Origin: Sphingobacteriales bacterium
Lineage (GTDB): Bacteria; Bacteroidota; Bacteroidia; Sphingobacteriales; Sphingobacteriaceae
DNA: 64,000 nt
Reading direction: 5' to 3'
Assembly: GCA_025353765.1 (NCBI GenBank)
Contig: JANXOD010000008.1
Span: forward strand, 186,001 to 250,000
The translations under genes and the position numbers were made by a program. Each line of letters opens with the position of its first letter. Position 1 is the stretch's first letter. The notes below the pieces were generated by a model. That model was not told the origin of the DNA, ran no database searches, and was given only the letters and a program-made list of their open reading frames with translations. Positions 45,834 through 53,545 of the stretch are shown piece by piece.

Positions 45834-48020
45834 CTATTTAATAAACAACAACTCCCTAAACTTAGGCAAAGGCCATTGAACATCATCAACCAGTTGTTCT
45901 AATTTGTCTACATGATATCGGATGGGTTCAAAAAAGGTTTTAACCTTTTCATCATATGCTATCGATTTTTCGCGTACATCTTCAATATGATTAGCTTTTT
46001 TACGTTCTTCAATCATGTCTTCCACATTACTTTTAATAAAATTAATATGTTCTGATAGTTTAGTGATAATATCCAATTGCGCTTTGTAAGAGCTTTTATC
46101 CATGCCAATGTCTTTCAATCCTTTTACGTTCTCCACCAGTTTGCTTTGGTAAGTAATAGCTGCCGGAATGATCACATTATTTACTAATTCCCCCATTACA
46201 CGGGCTTCAATCTGCAGTTTTTTATAAAAGCTTTCTAACCGTATTTCATGGCGTGCATGTGCTTCACGTGGACTAAATACCTTTGTTTTAGTAAAAAGTT
46301 CCATGCTTTTTTCACTTACATCAGCATCTAATGCTTTTGGTGTTGTTTTAATATTAGATAAACCACGTAAGTAAGCTTCCTTTTCCCACTCATCACTATA
46401 TCCATTTCCTTCAAAACGAATGCTCCTTGATTCTTTAATATATCTCTTCAGGATGGTTAAAATAGCAATATCTTTCTTTTCACCTTTTTTAATTTGCTTA
46501 TCAACTTCTATTTTAAATTTGGTTAGCTGATCGGCAACGATGGTATTTAAGATAGTCATTGGGGCAGATGAATTAGCAGAAGAGCCAACCGCACGGAATT
46601 CAAATTTATTTCCGGTAAATGCAAATGGTGATGTACGGTTACGGTCGGTATTATCTAGCAATATTTGTGGGATTTTAGGAATTCCTAACCAAAGTCCATT
46701 ATCTTCTTTAATTTTTTTGCTGATTCGTGATGTTTCTATTTCGTCTAAAACTTCACTTAACTGGCTTCCCAGAAATATGGAAATAATGGCCGGCGGAGCT
46801 TCATTAGCACCTAAACGATGATCATTACTTACCGAAGAAATAGATGAACGTAACAGATCTGCATATTCATAAACCGCCCTTACTGTGTTCACAAAAAAGG
46901 TTAAGAACATCAAATTATTTTTAGGCGTTTTACCCGGCGACAATAAATTTTTACCTGTATTGGTAATCATGCTCCAGTTATTATGCTTCCCTGAGCCATT
47001 GATGCCTGCATAAGGTTTTTCATGTAATAATACTTTGAAATTATGGCGTCTGGCCACTTTCTCCATGATATCCATTAACAATTGATTATGATCAATAGCC
47101 AGATTTATTTCTTCATAAATTGGAGCACATTCAAATTGAGATGGCGCAACTTCATTATGGCGTGTTTTTACAGGAATCCCCAATTTTAAAGCTTCTGTTT
47201 CAAAATCAACCATATAAGCGTAAACCCGCTCTGGGATAGTCCCAAAATAATGATCTTCTAATTGCTGTCCTTTGGCAGACATGTGGCCAAAAAGAGTTCT
47301 TCCGGTTAAATGCAGGTCCGGACGAGCATTAAACAAAGCCAGATCTACTAAAAAATATTCCTGCTCAATACCTAAGGAAGCATTTACTTTTTCAATGGAT
47401 TTATCAAAGTAATGGCAAACCTGTACAGAAGCTTTATCCAGAGCCGATAAGGCTTTTAATAAAGGAGCTTTATAGTCCAATGCTTCACCGGTATAAGAAA
47501 CAAATACGGTTGGAATACAAAGCGTTTTGCCCGCCTTGCTTTCCATAATGAAAGCAGGTGATGAAGGATCCCAGGCAGTATAACCACGTGCTTCAAACGT
47601 ATTTCTTATTCCTCCGCTTGGAAAACTTGAAGCATCTGGTTCCTGCTGAACTAAAGCATCACCGGAAAAACGTTCAATGGCAGAACCATCTGAAGTGGGC
47701 TCAAAAAATGAATCATGCTTCTCTGCTGTAGTTCCTGTTAAAGGTTGGAACCAATGCGTATAATGGGTTGCACCTTTATTCATAGCCCAGGCTTTCATGG
47801 CTGATGCCACCTGTTCTGAAATTTCGCGATTAAGTGGTTCACCTAAATCAATGGAATTATTGATACTTTGGTAAGCTTCTTGTGATAAAAAGTCTTTCAT
47901 TTTCTTTTTATCAAATACATTTACTCCAAAAAAGTCAGAAATTTTACCAGAAGGTGCTTTTACATTAGGAATTGACCTAGAAAGTACAGCATTTAAAGCC
48001 TGAAATCTTAAACTTGACAT
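45834..48020 (-). CDS. glnN: Glutamine synthetase type III
   Basis: A 728-aa GSIII, the large glutamine synthetase found in Bacteroidota and some cyanobacteria, which makes glutamine from glutamate, ammonia and ATP as a dodecamer. Active-site segments include SLGIEQEYFLVD (near 209-220), VKTRHNEVAPSQFE, GINGSGKHNNWSM and NEAPPAI. The C-terminal extension of about 170 residues (KNKV-like HARHEIRLESFYKKLQIEARV) is typical of type III. The last ten codons are copied in the scar at 45018. It is divergent from pyrD across a 324-bp AT-rich gap with a TATTTTTG box. Confidence 0.97.
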   Translation of the reverse strand: MSSLRFQALNAVLSRSIPNVKAPSGKISDFFGVNVFDKKKMKDFLSQEAYQSINNSIDLGEPLNREISEQVASAMKAWAMNKGATHYTHWFQPLTGTTAEKHDSFFEPTSDGSAIERFSGDALVQQEPDASSFPSGGIRNTFEARGYTAWDPSSPAFIMESKAGKTLCIPTVFVSYTGEALDYKAPLLKALSALDKASVQVCHYFDKSIEKVNASLGIEQEYFLVDLALFNARPDLHLTGRTLFGHMSAKGQQLEDHYFGTIPERVYAYMVDFETEALKLGIPVKTRHNEVAPSQFECAPIYEEINLAIDHNQLLMDIMEKVARRHNFKVLLHEKPYAGINGSGKHNNWSMITNTGKNLLSPGKTPKNNLMFLTFFVNTVRAVYEYADLLRSSISSVSNDHRLGANEAPPAIISIFLGSQLSEVLDEIETSRISKKIKEDNGLWLGIPKIPQILLDNTDRNRTSPFAFTGNKFEFRAVGSSANSSAPMTILNTIVADQLTKFKIEVDKQIKKGEKKDIAILTILKRYIKESRSIRFEGNGYSDEWEKEAYLRGLSNIKTTPKALDADVSEKSMELFTKTKVFSPREAHARHEIRLESFYKKLQIEARVMGELVNNVIIPAAITYQSKLVENVKGLKDIGMDKSSYKAQLDIITKLSEHINFIKSNVEDMIEERKKANHIEDVREKSIAYDEKVKTFFEPIRYHVDKLEQLVDDVQWPLPKFRELLFIK

Positions 48021-48050
48021 ATTTTAATTCTATTTTATGATAATTATGAT

Positions 48051-48058
48051 CAAAAATA
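48051..48058 (-). promoter_or_regulatory. TATTTTTG promoter box of glnN
   Basis: On the minus strand it reads TATTTTTG, with its G 31 bp upstream of the glnN ATG, the same spacing as for the amidase and E2 genes. Confidence 0.5.
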
Positions 48059-48332
48059 ACATTCAATTATTAAATTAAAGCATAAATAATATTTTTTTAT
48101 TAAAATTTTAAGCATTTTTTAGTTTTTATATCGAAAATTATATTTGTATTTATATTTTTCATGATTTATATAATATTTTAATATTTATTGAGATTTTAAG
48201 TACTAAATCATGTAAATTAATTTAAAAATATCAACTATTTAATAAAATAGACTTGGAGTTATTTATTAAATTTAGATTTCTGCACTTAATTAGATAAAAG
48301 ATGATAAACTAACACCTCTAATTCAAAACGTG

Positions 48333-48340
48333 TAACTTTG
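48333..48340 (+). promoter_or_regulatory. TAACTTTG box directly upstream of pyrD
   Basis: A perfect TAnnTTTG whose G is 4 bases before the pyrD ATG. The usual distance from box to transcript start would place +1 at or just after the ATG, implying a leaderless message if this box is used. Confidence 0.4.
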
Positions 48341-48344
48341 AGAT

Positions 48345-49364
48345 ATGTACCAGCTGGTAAAATCTATTTTCTTTCGATATGATCCGGAGGATATCCATCA
48401 CTTTGTTACTAGAGGCCTGCGGATTGCCAATCGAATTTGGGGAGTAAAAGCTTTGCTTAAGAAATCTTTCCAACTGGAAGATATCCGGTTAGAGAGAGAG
48501 GTTTTTGGATTAAAATTTAAAAACCCAGTGGGTTTAGCTGCGGGGTTTGATAAAAATGGAGATCTGATAGAAGAACTTGTCCAATTTGGATTTGGTTTTA
48601 TTGAGATAGGAACAGTTACGCCTTTACCACAGTCCGGAAATGAAAAGCCGCGTATGTTTCGTCTTCCGGCGGATGAAGCACTGATTAATCGAATGGGATT
48701 TAATAACCAGGGGGTAGATGTAATTGCAGATCGTTTGAGTCGTGTGAAACGGAATGGGTTGATTATCGGTGGAAACATCGGTAAAAACAAGATTACTTCT
48801 AATGAAGATGCCGTAAGTGATTACGTTAAATGCTTTGATCGTTTATTTGATGTAGTAGATTATTTTGTGGTGAATGTAAGTTCTCCTAATACGCCAGGAT
48901 TACGGGAGCTACAGGAAAAAGAACCCTTAAAATACATTCTTAACACTTTGCAGGAACGCAATATCAAAAACAATATTTCACGTCCTATCTTATTAAAAAT
49001 AGCTCCTGATCTTACTGAGACACAATTAGATGATATTATTGAAATTGTTAAGGAAACTAGAATTGCAGGGGTAATTGCTACCAACACAACCATTTTACGG
49101 GAAGGATTAAAATCTTCATCATCTCTATATTCTGAACTTGGAGGCCTCAGTGGGAAACCTTTATCAAATCGTTCAACTGAAGTAATTAGATACCTTTCCA
49201 AAAACTCGAATAGAGCATTTGTAATTATAGGAGTAGGGGGAATTCATTCTGCGGAAGATGCTTTAGAAAAACTGAATGCCGGTGCATCTTTAATACAATT
49301 TTATACCGGTTTCATTTATGAAGGTCCGGGTTTAGTGAAACAAATTTTAAAGAAATTATTGTAA
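48345..49364 (+). CDS. pyrD: Dihydroorotate dehydrogenase (quinone), class 2
   Basis: A 339-aa class 2 DHODH, which oxidises dihydroorotate to orotate in pyrimidine synthesis and passes electrons to quinone. The N-terminal amphipathic membrane-binding helices ([19 protein letters not shown]) mark class 2. The FMN barrel has [14 protein letters not shown] (about 59-72), [12 protein letters not shown], the catalytic Ser in [15 protein letters not shown], and [13 protein letters not shown] at the phosphate site. MYQLVKS fits the family start, so the ATG at 48345 is right despite the very near promoter box. A strong terminator follows. Confidence 0.97.
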   Translation: MYQLVKSIFFRYDPEDIHHFVTRGLRIANRIWGVKALLKKSFQLEDIRLEREVFGLKFKNPVGLAAGFDKNGDLIEELVQFGFGFIEIGTVTPLPQSGNEKPRMFRLPADEALINRMGFNNQGVDVIADRLSRVKRNGLIIGGNIGKNKITSNEDAVSDYVKCFDRLFDVVDYFVVNVSSPNTPGLRELQEKEPLKYILNTLQERNIKNNISRPILLKIAPDLTETQLDDIIEIVKETRIAGVIATNTTILREGLKSSSSLYSELGGLSGKPLSNRSTEVIRYLSKNSNRAFVIIGVGGIHSAEDALEKLNAGASLIQFYTGFIYEGPGLVKQILKKLL

Positions 49365-49404
49365 AAGCCTAGTTAGAAGATAATGATCGGGGGTGAGGCA
49401 AAAA

Positions 49405-49435
49405 AAAATCCTGATCAGGATATGATCAGGATTTT
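49405..49435. terminator. Terminator between pyrD and the 60-aa gene
   Basis: A perfect 13-bp stem AAAATCCTGATCA/TGATCAGGATTTT with loop GGATA, flanked by A and T runs so that it works on both strands. It serves the convergent pyrD and tRNA-Cys/60-aa units. Confidence 0.92.
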
Positions 49436-49455
49436 ATACTTTAAGCAAAAACCAA

Positions 49456-49638
49456 TTACTTTTTAGCTGCTGCTTCAATTTTGGCTAAAACAGCATTATT
49501 AATGCTTACCTGGCTTTTTGCAGATTGTAATGAACGGCTTCCAGTTTCTAGATTACGACCCAATTTTAAAAATTGAACTTCTAAACGTGAAACTGTTTTA
49601 TTTTTTCTGTCTTTTCTTTTTAAACGTGTAACACCCAT
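49456..49638 (-). CDS. Small basic protein downstream of tRNA-Cys
   Basis: A 60-aa Lys/Arg-rich protein beginning MGVTRLKRKDRKNK and ending KIEAAAKK; the rest is Ala/Ser/Leu-rich and probably helical. I do not recognise a family. The frame stays open further upstream, but that part overlaps the tRNA-Cys and cannot be coding, so the ATG at 49638 is used. It lies only 25 bp behind the tRNA, with an A-rich leader (AATTAAAATTAAAATC) typical of Bacteroidota translation starts and no promoter of its own. It is closed by the terminator at 49405-49435. Confidence 0.7.
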   Translation of the reverse strand: MGVTRLKRKDRKNKTVSRLEVQFLKLGRNLETGSRSLQSAKSQVSINNAVLAKIEAAAKK

Positions 49639-49663
49639 GATTTTAATTTTAATTTTTCTATTG

Positions 49664-49734
49664 AGGTCAGGAGCGGATTCGAACCGCTGTAAAAGGTTTT
49701 GCAGACCTCTGCCTAGCCACTCGGCCACCCGACC
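49664..49734 (-). tRNA. tRNA-Cys (GCA)
   Basis: The cloverleaf folds: acceptor GGTCGGG/CCTGACC, D-stem GCC/GGC, anticodon stem GAGGT/ACCTT with loop CTGCAAA (anticodon GCA), and T-arm AGCGG TTCGAAT CCGCT. The discriminator base is U73, the identity element of tRNA-Cys. CCA is not encoded. It is preceded by a strong promoter and followed closely by the 60-aa gene. Confidence 0.97.
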
Positions 49735-49749
49735 TTATTTTAACGATTG

Positions 49750-49779
49750 CAAAAATAGCAATTAATAATTGTTACCCAA
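49750..49779 (-). promoter_or_regulatory. Promoter of tRNA-Cys (TTG-N19-TATTTTTG)
   Basis: On the minus strand TTG (49779-49777) and TATTTTTG (49757-49750) are 19 bp apart, a near-ideal Bacteroidota promoter. The box ends 15 bp before the tRNA 5' end. The TTG lies next to the stop codon of the upstream methyltransferase gene. Confidence 0.75.
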
Positions 49780-50529
49780 TTAATTTAAGATATTTCTTTT
49801 TATTTCTGAGCAAAATATGGCTGCAGAAATGGCCACATTTAAAGACTCCGCAGCACCAAAACGCGGGATAGTGATTGGCTGTTTTATATATTTTAATACG
49901 GCTTCACTAATTCCATTGCCTTCATTTCCTAAGACTATAAGTCCTTCATTTTTAAAATCTGTATTATAAATGGATTGCCCACTTAACAATGCGCCATAAA
50001 CGGGTATCTTAACATACTCTAAAAAAGCTGAAAGATTTGTATAGCTGACCTTTATCCGCGAAAGCGAACCCATTGTGGCCTGAACCGTTTTTGGATTATA
50101 TGCTTCAACAGTATCCTCCGAACAAATGATCTGCTTAAAGCCAAACCAATCTGCAGTGCGTATTATGGTTCCTAAATTTCCCGGATCTTGAATGCCGTCT
50201 AATACAATGGTGAAGGTATTATTTAATATCTCGCTATTAATGGAAGTTTCTACAGGAAATTTAATAATAGCTAATATTTGTTGAGGTGTGGATAATGTGC
50301 TGATTTTTTTTAGTTCAGCATCAGTTATTTCATTTAGCTTTACTTTTTGCGATAAATTAACCAATTTTGGAATTAGATTTGCAGTACAGAAAATCGCATC
50401 TATAGTATAATCCGAATGAATAAAATCAGTTACAGATTTAATGCCTTCTACAATAAAAAGACCATACTCTTTTCTGATTTTTTTTTGATGTAACGATTTA
50501 ACAAAACTTATCTGAGACTTTGAAATCAT
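49780..50529 (-). CDS. TrmH/SpoU-family RNA 2'-O-methyltransferase
   Basis: A 249-aa SPOUT methyltransferase. The N-terminal substrate-binding domain begins SFVKSLHQKKIRKEYGLFIVEG (about 8-29). The SpoU knot has VLDGIQDPGNLGTIIRTADWFG (motif 1, near 108-129), LIVLGNEGNGI (motif 2, near 200-210) and a final IPRFGAAESLNVAISAAIF (motif 3). It uses SAM to methylate a ribose 2'-OH in rRNA or tRNA; the target is not determined. Its start codon overlaps the 5' end of the divergent TamA-like gene by ten bases. Confidence 0.94.
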   Translation of the reverse strand: MISKSQISFVKSLHQKKIRKEYGLFIVEGIKSVTDFIHSDYTIDAIFCTANLIPKLVNLSQKVKLNEITDAELKKISTLSTPQQILAIIKFPVETSINSEILNNTFTIVLDGIQDPGNLGTIIRTADWFGFKQIICSEDTVEAYNPKTVQATMGSLSRIKVSYTNLSAFLEYVKIPVYGALLSGQSIYNTDFKNEGLIVLGNEGNGISEAVLKYIKQPITIPRFGAAESLNVAISAAIFCSEIKRNILN

Positions 50530-52880
50530 ATTTTATTGCCCGAAATCTTTTGCTTACAAGTATACTGCTTTTGATTATTATTTTTAGCAGTTGCAGAACT
50601 CCTCGTTATTTACCAGACGCTCAGGCTTTGGTAACCCGGGTGAATTTGAAAGGTATAGACAAGCGATTTTCTGAGCAGGCCTTGTTATATGTACAAAAAG
50701 ATGTCAGGCCAAATTCAAGATTAAATTTGTTATTATATAACACCTTTAATACTAAAGGTGGCCGTTATAGAACAGATCGTATTAAAGATATTGGGGAAGC
50801 TCCGCATATACTTGACAGTTCATTAGTAGAAATATCGCGTATACAGATTGAAAAATTTTTTAAAAATAAAGGGTATTTCAGAGCTCATGTAAAAAGTGAT
50901 ATCCTAATTAAAAACAAAAAAGCTAAAATTACCTTTACGGCCGATCAGGGACCTGAATTCAAGATCAGAAATATTCAATATATCATTCCTGATTCTGTAG
51001 TATCAAAATTATATTCCGCTAAGCATAATTTTTTTACCCATCTACATTCCGGCAGTCGATATGATGCAGATTCATTAAACTATGAACGCGAACAGATATT
51101 CCAGATGATGAAAGAAAATGGATATTATGATTATGTAAGACAATTTGTGCGGTTTGAAGTAGATAGTACACTTTATAATAATGAGGCAGATCTGAAAATG
51201 TCTTTGTCTAATCCTAAAGGTGGTAAAGTTCATCAGATTTATACAATTGATAACAGTATATTCACTATAAAAAACAGTGATGGCTTAATGGAAGGCTTAA
51301 AAAAAGATACCGTATTGCTTGATACACAATATCATATAATAGACTATTCGCTTAAATTTAAGCCAAAGATTTTTAGAAAGTATTCTTTCATAAAAAAGGG
51401 TGAATTATACAATTTAAGTAAAGAAAATTTAACCTATGATCGTTTATATGATTTAAATGTTTTTAAAAATGTTAAAATAGAGTATGTTAAATCTGCGGAT
51501 AGTACATTTAAACTTAGTCCCAGGTATGATATTATTCCGCTAAAAAAGATGAGTAACCGGATTGAAGGAGAATTCACTTTTAATTCCGGCCGTAATGGTT
51601 TTAATTTTGGAGATACCTATTCTAACAGGAATTTATTTGGCGGAGCTGAATTATTAGAGATAAAAGCTAAATATGGAATTCAGTTTGATGCTACAGCAAG
51701 CGGGAACATTTTTAACCGGATTTTTAGTCGCGATTTTCAATTAGGAGCTAATATTATTGTTCCTAAATTACTTGTACCCTTTAAAATTCCTCAGTTAGGA
51801 AAAAATGGAATCCCACATACTACTATTTCAAGCAGCATTCAATTGTTTGACCAGGTAAATGCCTTTTCCAGCCGTATTGTGATCAACTCAATTACCTATG
51901 ATTGGGTAGAGACCAAAGCAAAGCTACATTCTTTAACTCCACTAAATATTGAATATAGAAAAGGTGTTTTAGATCCTGCATTTAAAAGCACACTTCAAAC
52001 GCAAGGATATGAATTATATATAAGGACGAATGACAGGGAATTTTTTAATCTGGGTAGTTTATATTCATACACTGTTAATACCATCAAATTAAATACGTAT
52101 GATAATTTTTTATACTTTAGAGGAAGCATAGATGCGGCAGGAAATTCACTGGGTCTTTTTAATACCATTTTTAAATTTAAAACAAATGATGATGGCTTTA
52201 AAACTATTTTTGGGTTGCCATATCAACAATATGTAAAAACTGAAATCGATCTTCGCCTGTATCGCCATTTAGGTGGAGAAAGCCAGTTTGTTGCACGTTT
52301 AAATCCAGGTATTGGAATTCCTTATGGAAATAGTTCTACTCTAACTTTTGAAAAAAACTTTTTTGCAGGCGGATCAAGCGGAGTACGAGCCTGGCAGGCT
52401 CGTACATTGGGTCCCGGAAATTATAATAGAGCTGTGCTTGCAAATGATGCTTTACGTACAAATTTACGCAACCTGGATCAACTTGGTGAAATCAAACTGG
52501 AAGGTAATTTAGAGTATCGTTTTAAAGTGTTAGATAATCTGTTTGGTGCAAAAATTAAAGGGGCAACCTTTACCGATTTTGGGAATGTGTGGCGTTTGCA
52601 TGAAAGTGTAGAAAATCCGGGGGGCGAATTTAAATTTAATAAATTCTTGGGACAATTGGCTGTAGGTGCGGGTGCAGGTTTACGTATAGATTTAAACTAC
52701 TTTGTTTTCCGGTTAGATGCTGGTATAAAAGTTAAAGATCCTCAATTTAGCGGTTCAGATCAATGGGTAATAAAGCATCTGTTTAATTATAGCGATTTTA
52801 AATCTAAATACGCTGCCTCTAATAAACCAGATGTCTATCGATTTGTTCAGTATAATTTTGGTATTGGAATGCCTTTTTAA
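50520..52880 (+). CDS. TamA/BamA-like Omp85 outer-membrane protein
   Basis: A 786-aa predicted lipid-modified outer-membrane protein. A hydrophobic signal ends in a lipobox-like IIFSSC (Cys25). About 350 residues of POTRA-like repeats follow (for example IRNIQYIIPDS, KKGELYNLSKENLTYDRLYDL), then a C-terminal 16-strand Omp85 barrel with SSGVRAWQARTLGPG and a terminal aromatic residue (FGIGMPF). The class helps insert barrel proteins in the outer membrane. The start is TTG at 50520, and the first ten bases overlap the divergent methyltransferase gene. Bacteroidota lipoprotein-type TamA (TamL) is the closest concept. Confidence 0.9.
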   Translation: MKSYFIARNLLLTSILLLIIIFSSCRTPRYLPDAQALVTRVNLKGIDKRFSEQALLYVQKDVRPNSRLNLLLYNTFNTKGGRYRTDRIKDIGEAPHILDSSLVEISRIQIEKFFKNKGYFRAHVKSDILIKNKKAKITFTADQGPEFKIRNIQYIIPDSVVSKLYSAKHNFFTHLHSGSRYDADSLNYEREQIFQMMKENGYYDYVRQFVRFEVDSTLYNNEADLKMSLSNPKGGKVHQIYTIDNSIFTIKNSDGLMEGLKKDTVLLDTQYHIIDYSLKFKPKIFRKYSFIKKGELYNLSKENLTYDRLYDLNVFKNVKIEYVKSADSTFKLSPRYDIIPLKKMSNRIEGEFTFNSGRNGFNFGDTYSNRNLFGGAELLEIKAKYGIQFDATASGNIFNRIFSRDFQLGANIIVPKLLVPFKIPQLGKNGIPHTTISSSIQLFDQVNAFSSRIVINSITYDWVETKAKLHSLTPLNIEYRKGVLDPAFKSTLQTQGYELYIRTNDREFFNLGSLYSYTVNTIKLNTYDNFLYFRGSIDAAGNSLGLFNTIFKFKTNDDGFKTIFGLPYQQYVKTEIDLRLYRHLGGESQFVARLNPGIGIPYGNSSTLTFEKNFFAGGSSGVRAWQARTLGPGNYNRAVLANDALRTNLRNLDQLGEIKLEGNLEYRFKVLDNLFGAKIKGATFTDFGNVWRLHESVENPGGEFKFNKFLGQLAVGAGAGLRIDLNYFVFRLDAGIKVKDPQFSGSDQWVIKHLFNYSDFKSKYAASNKPDVYRFVQYNFGIGMPF

Positions 52881-52890
52881 GATTTCCATA

Positions 52891-53451
52891 TTAAAATACT
52901 GACTTCAAACCATCAAATACTGTTTCGAAAAAAGTAGGAAGGTTTAATCCATTGCTGGAATTGAAAAAATATAGAGCAATTAGTAATATACCTGCGATGA
53001 TGATAAATTTTCGAAACATCGTTGCTAATACTATTATTCCCAATGGGATAAGTACCAACAGTAACCAGTTAATTTTTATCAGTTTTAAATTATCATCCTT
53101 TTTTATTGCATAGTACAACTTACCATGAGTGCCACTTTCATTCTCATGACGAAGGTATATAAATGTTGATTTATCAATTTGTTGTGGTGCAATAGCTACT
53201 CCATCATTAAATTTTAGGGCTTGTTTAAATCCATTGATACTGAATTGAAACGTCCCATTAACGTTCTCCAAGGGTTTTTCTACTTCATTACAGGCAATAA
53301 TAGCAATCTTGTCATTTTTAAGCAGGTTTTCTTTCACAATAAAATTACTGATAGCTATTTGCTGATTTCTAATAGTATCTGCTTGAGCATGCAATTTATT
53401 TCCTGTGAAAAACATGAGGCATAGCACTAAAAAAGGCTGTATTATTTTCAT
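52891..53451 (-). CDS. Uncharacterised exported protein with C-terminal membrane segments
   Basis: A 186-aa protein with a signal peptide (about 1-22, ending LHAQ), a soluble beta-rich domain (about 30-120) and two hydrophobic segments near the C terminus (about 127-165). I do not recognise a family; the region IAIIACNEVEKPLENVNGTF is not a known motif to me. It converges on the TamA-like gene with only 10 bp between stops and no hairpin, and it lies downstream of the patatin gene on the same strand, 94 bp away. Confidence 0.65.
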   Translation of the reverse strand: MKIIQPFLVLCLMFFTGNKLHAQADTIRNQQIAISNFIVKENLLKNDKIAIIACNEVEKPLENVNGTFQFSINGFKQALKFNDGVAIAPQQIDKSTFIYLRHENESGTHGKLYYAIKKDDNLKLIKINWLLLVLIPLGIIVLATMFRKFIIIAGILLIALYFFNSSNGLNLPTFFETVFDGLKSVF

Positions 53452-53482
53452 CTGTATAAATTGTTTTTAAATGGAAATTTTA

Positions 53483-53515
53483 AAGTTAATGAAACTTCTT
53501 GAGTTACATTAACTT
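53483..53515 (-). terminator. Possible terminator after the patatin/Omp85 gene
   Basis: AAGTTAATG and CATTAACTT form a 9-bp stem with a 15-base loop, followed on the minus strand by TTTAAAATTT. It lies between the patatin gene and the small exported-protein gene. The loop is large, so the call is tentative. Confidence 0.45.
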
Positions 53516-53545
53516 CTATTTTTAATTGGTAAAACTCTCGGGTAT

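Larger units (their letters stand above)
48021..48344. other. 324-bp AT-rich divergent region between glnN and pyrD
   Basis: Strongly AT-rich, with long A and T runs and no gene. It holds the glnN promoter box (48051-48058) at the left end and the pyrD box (48333-48340) at the right end. The centre (about 48070-48290) shows no distinct motif, though its runs could bend DNA or bind a nitrogen regulator. Confidence 0.5.

Noticed and set aside
49639-49728. Upstream extension of the 60-aa gene to 90 codons
   Set aside because: It would read through the tRNA-Cys; the internal ATG at 49638 with an A-rich leader is better.
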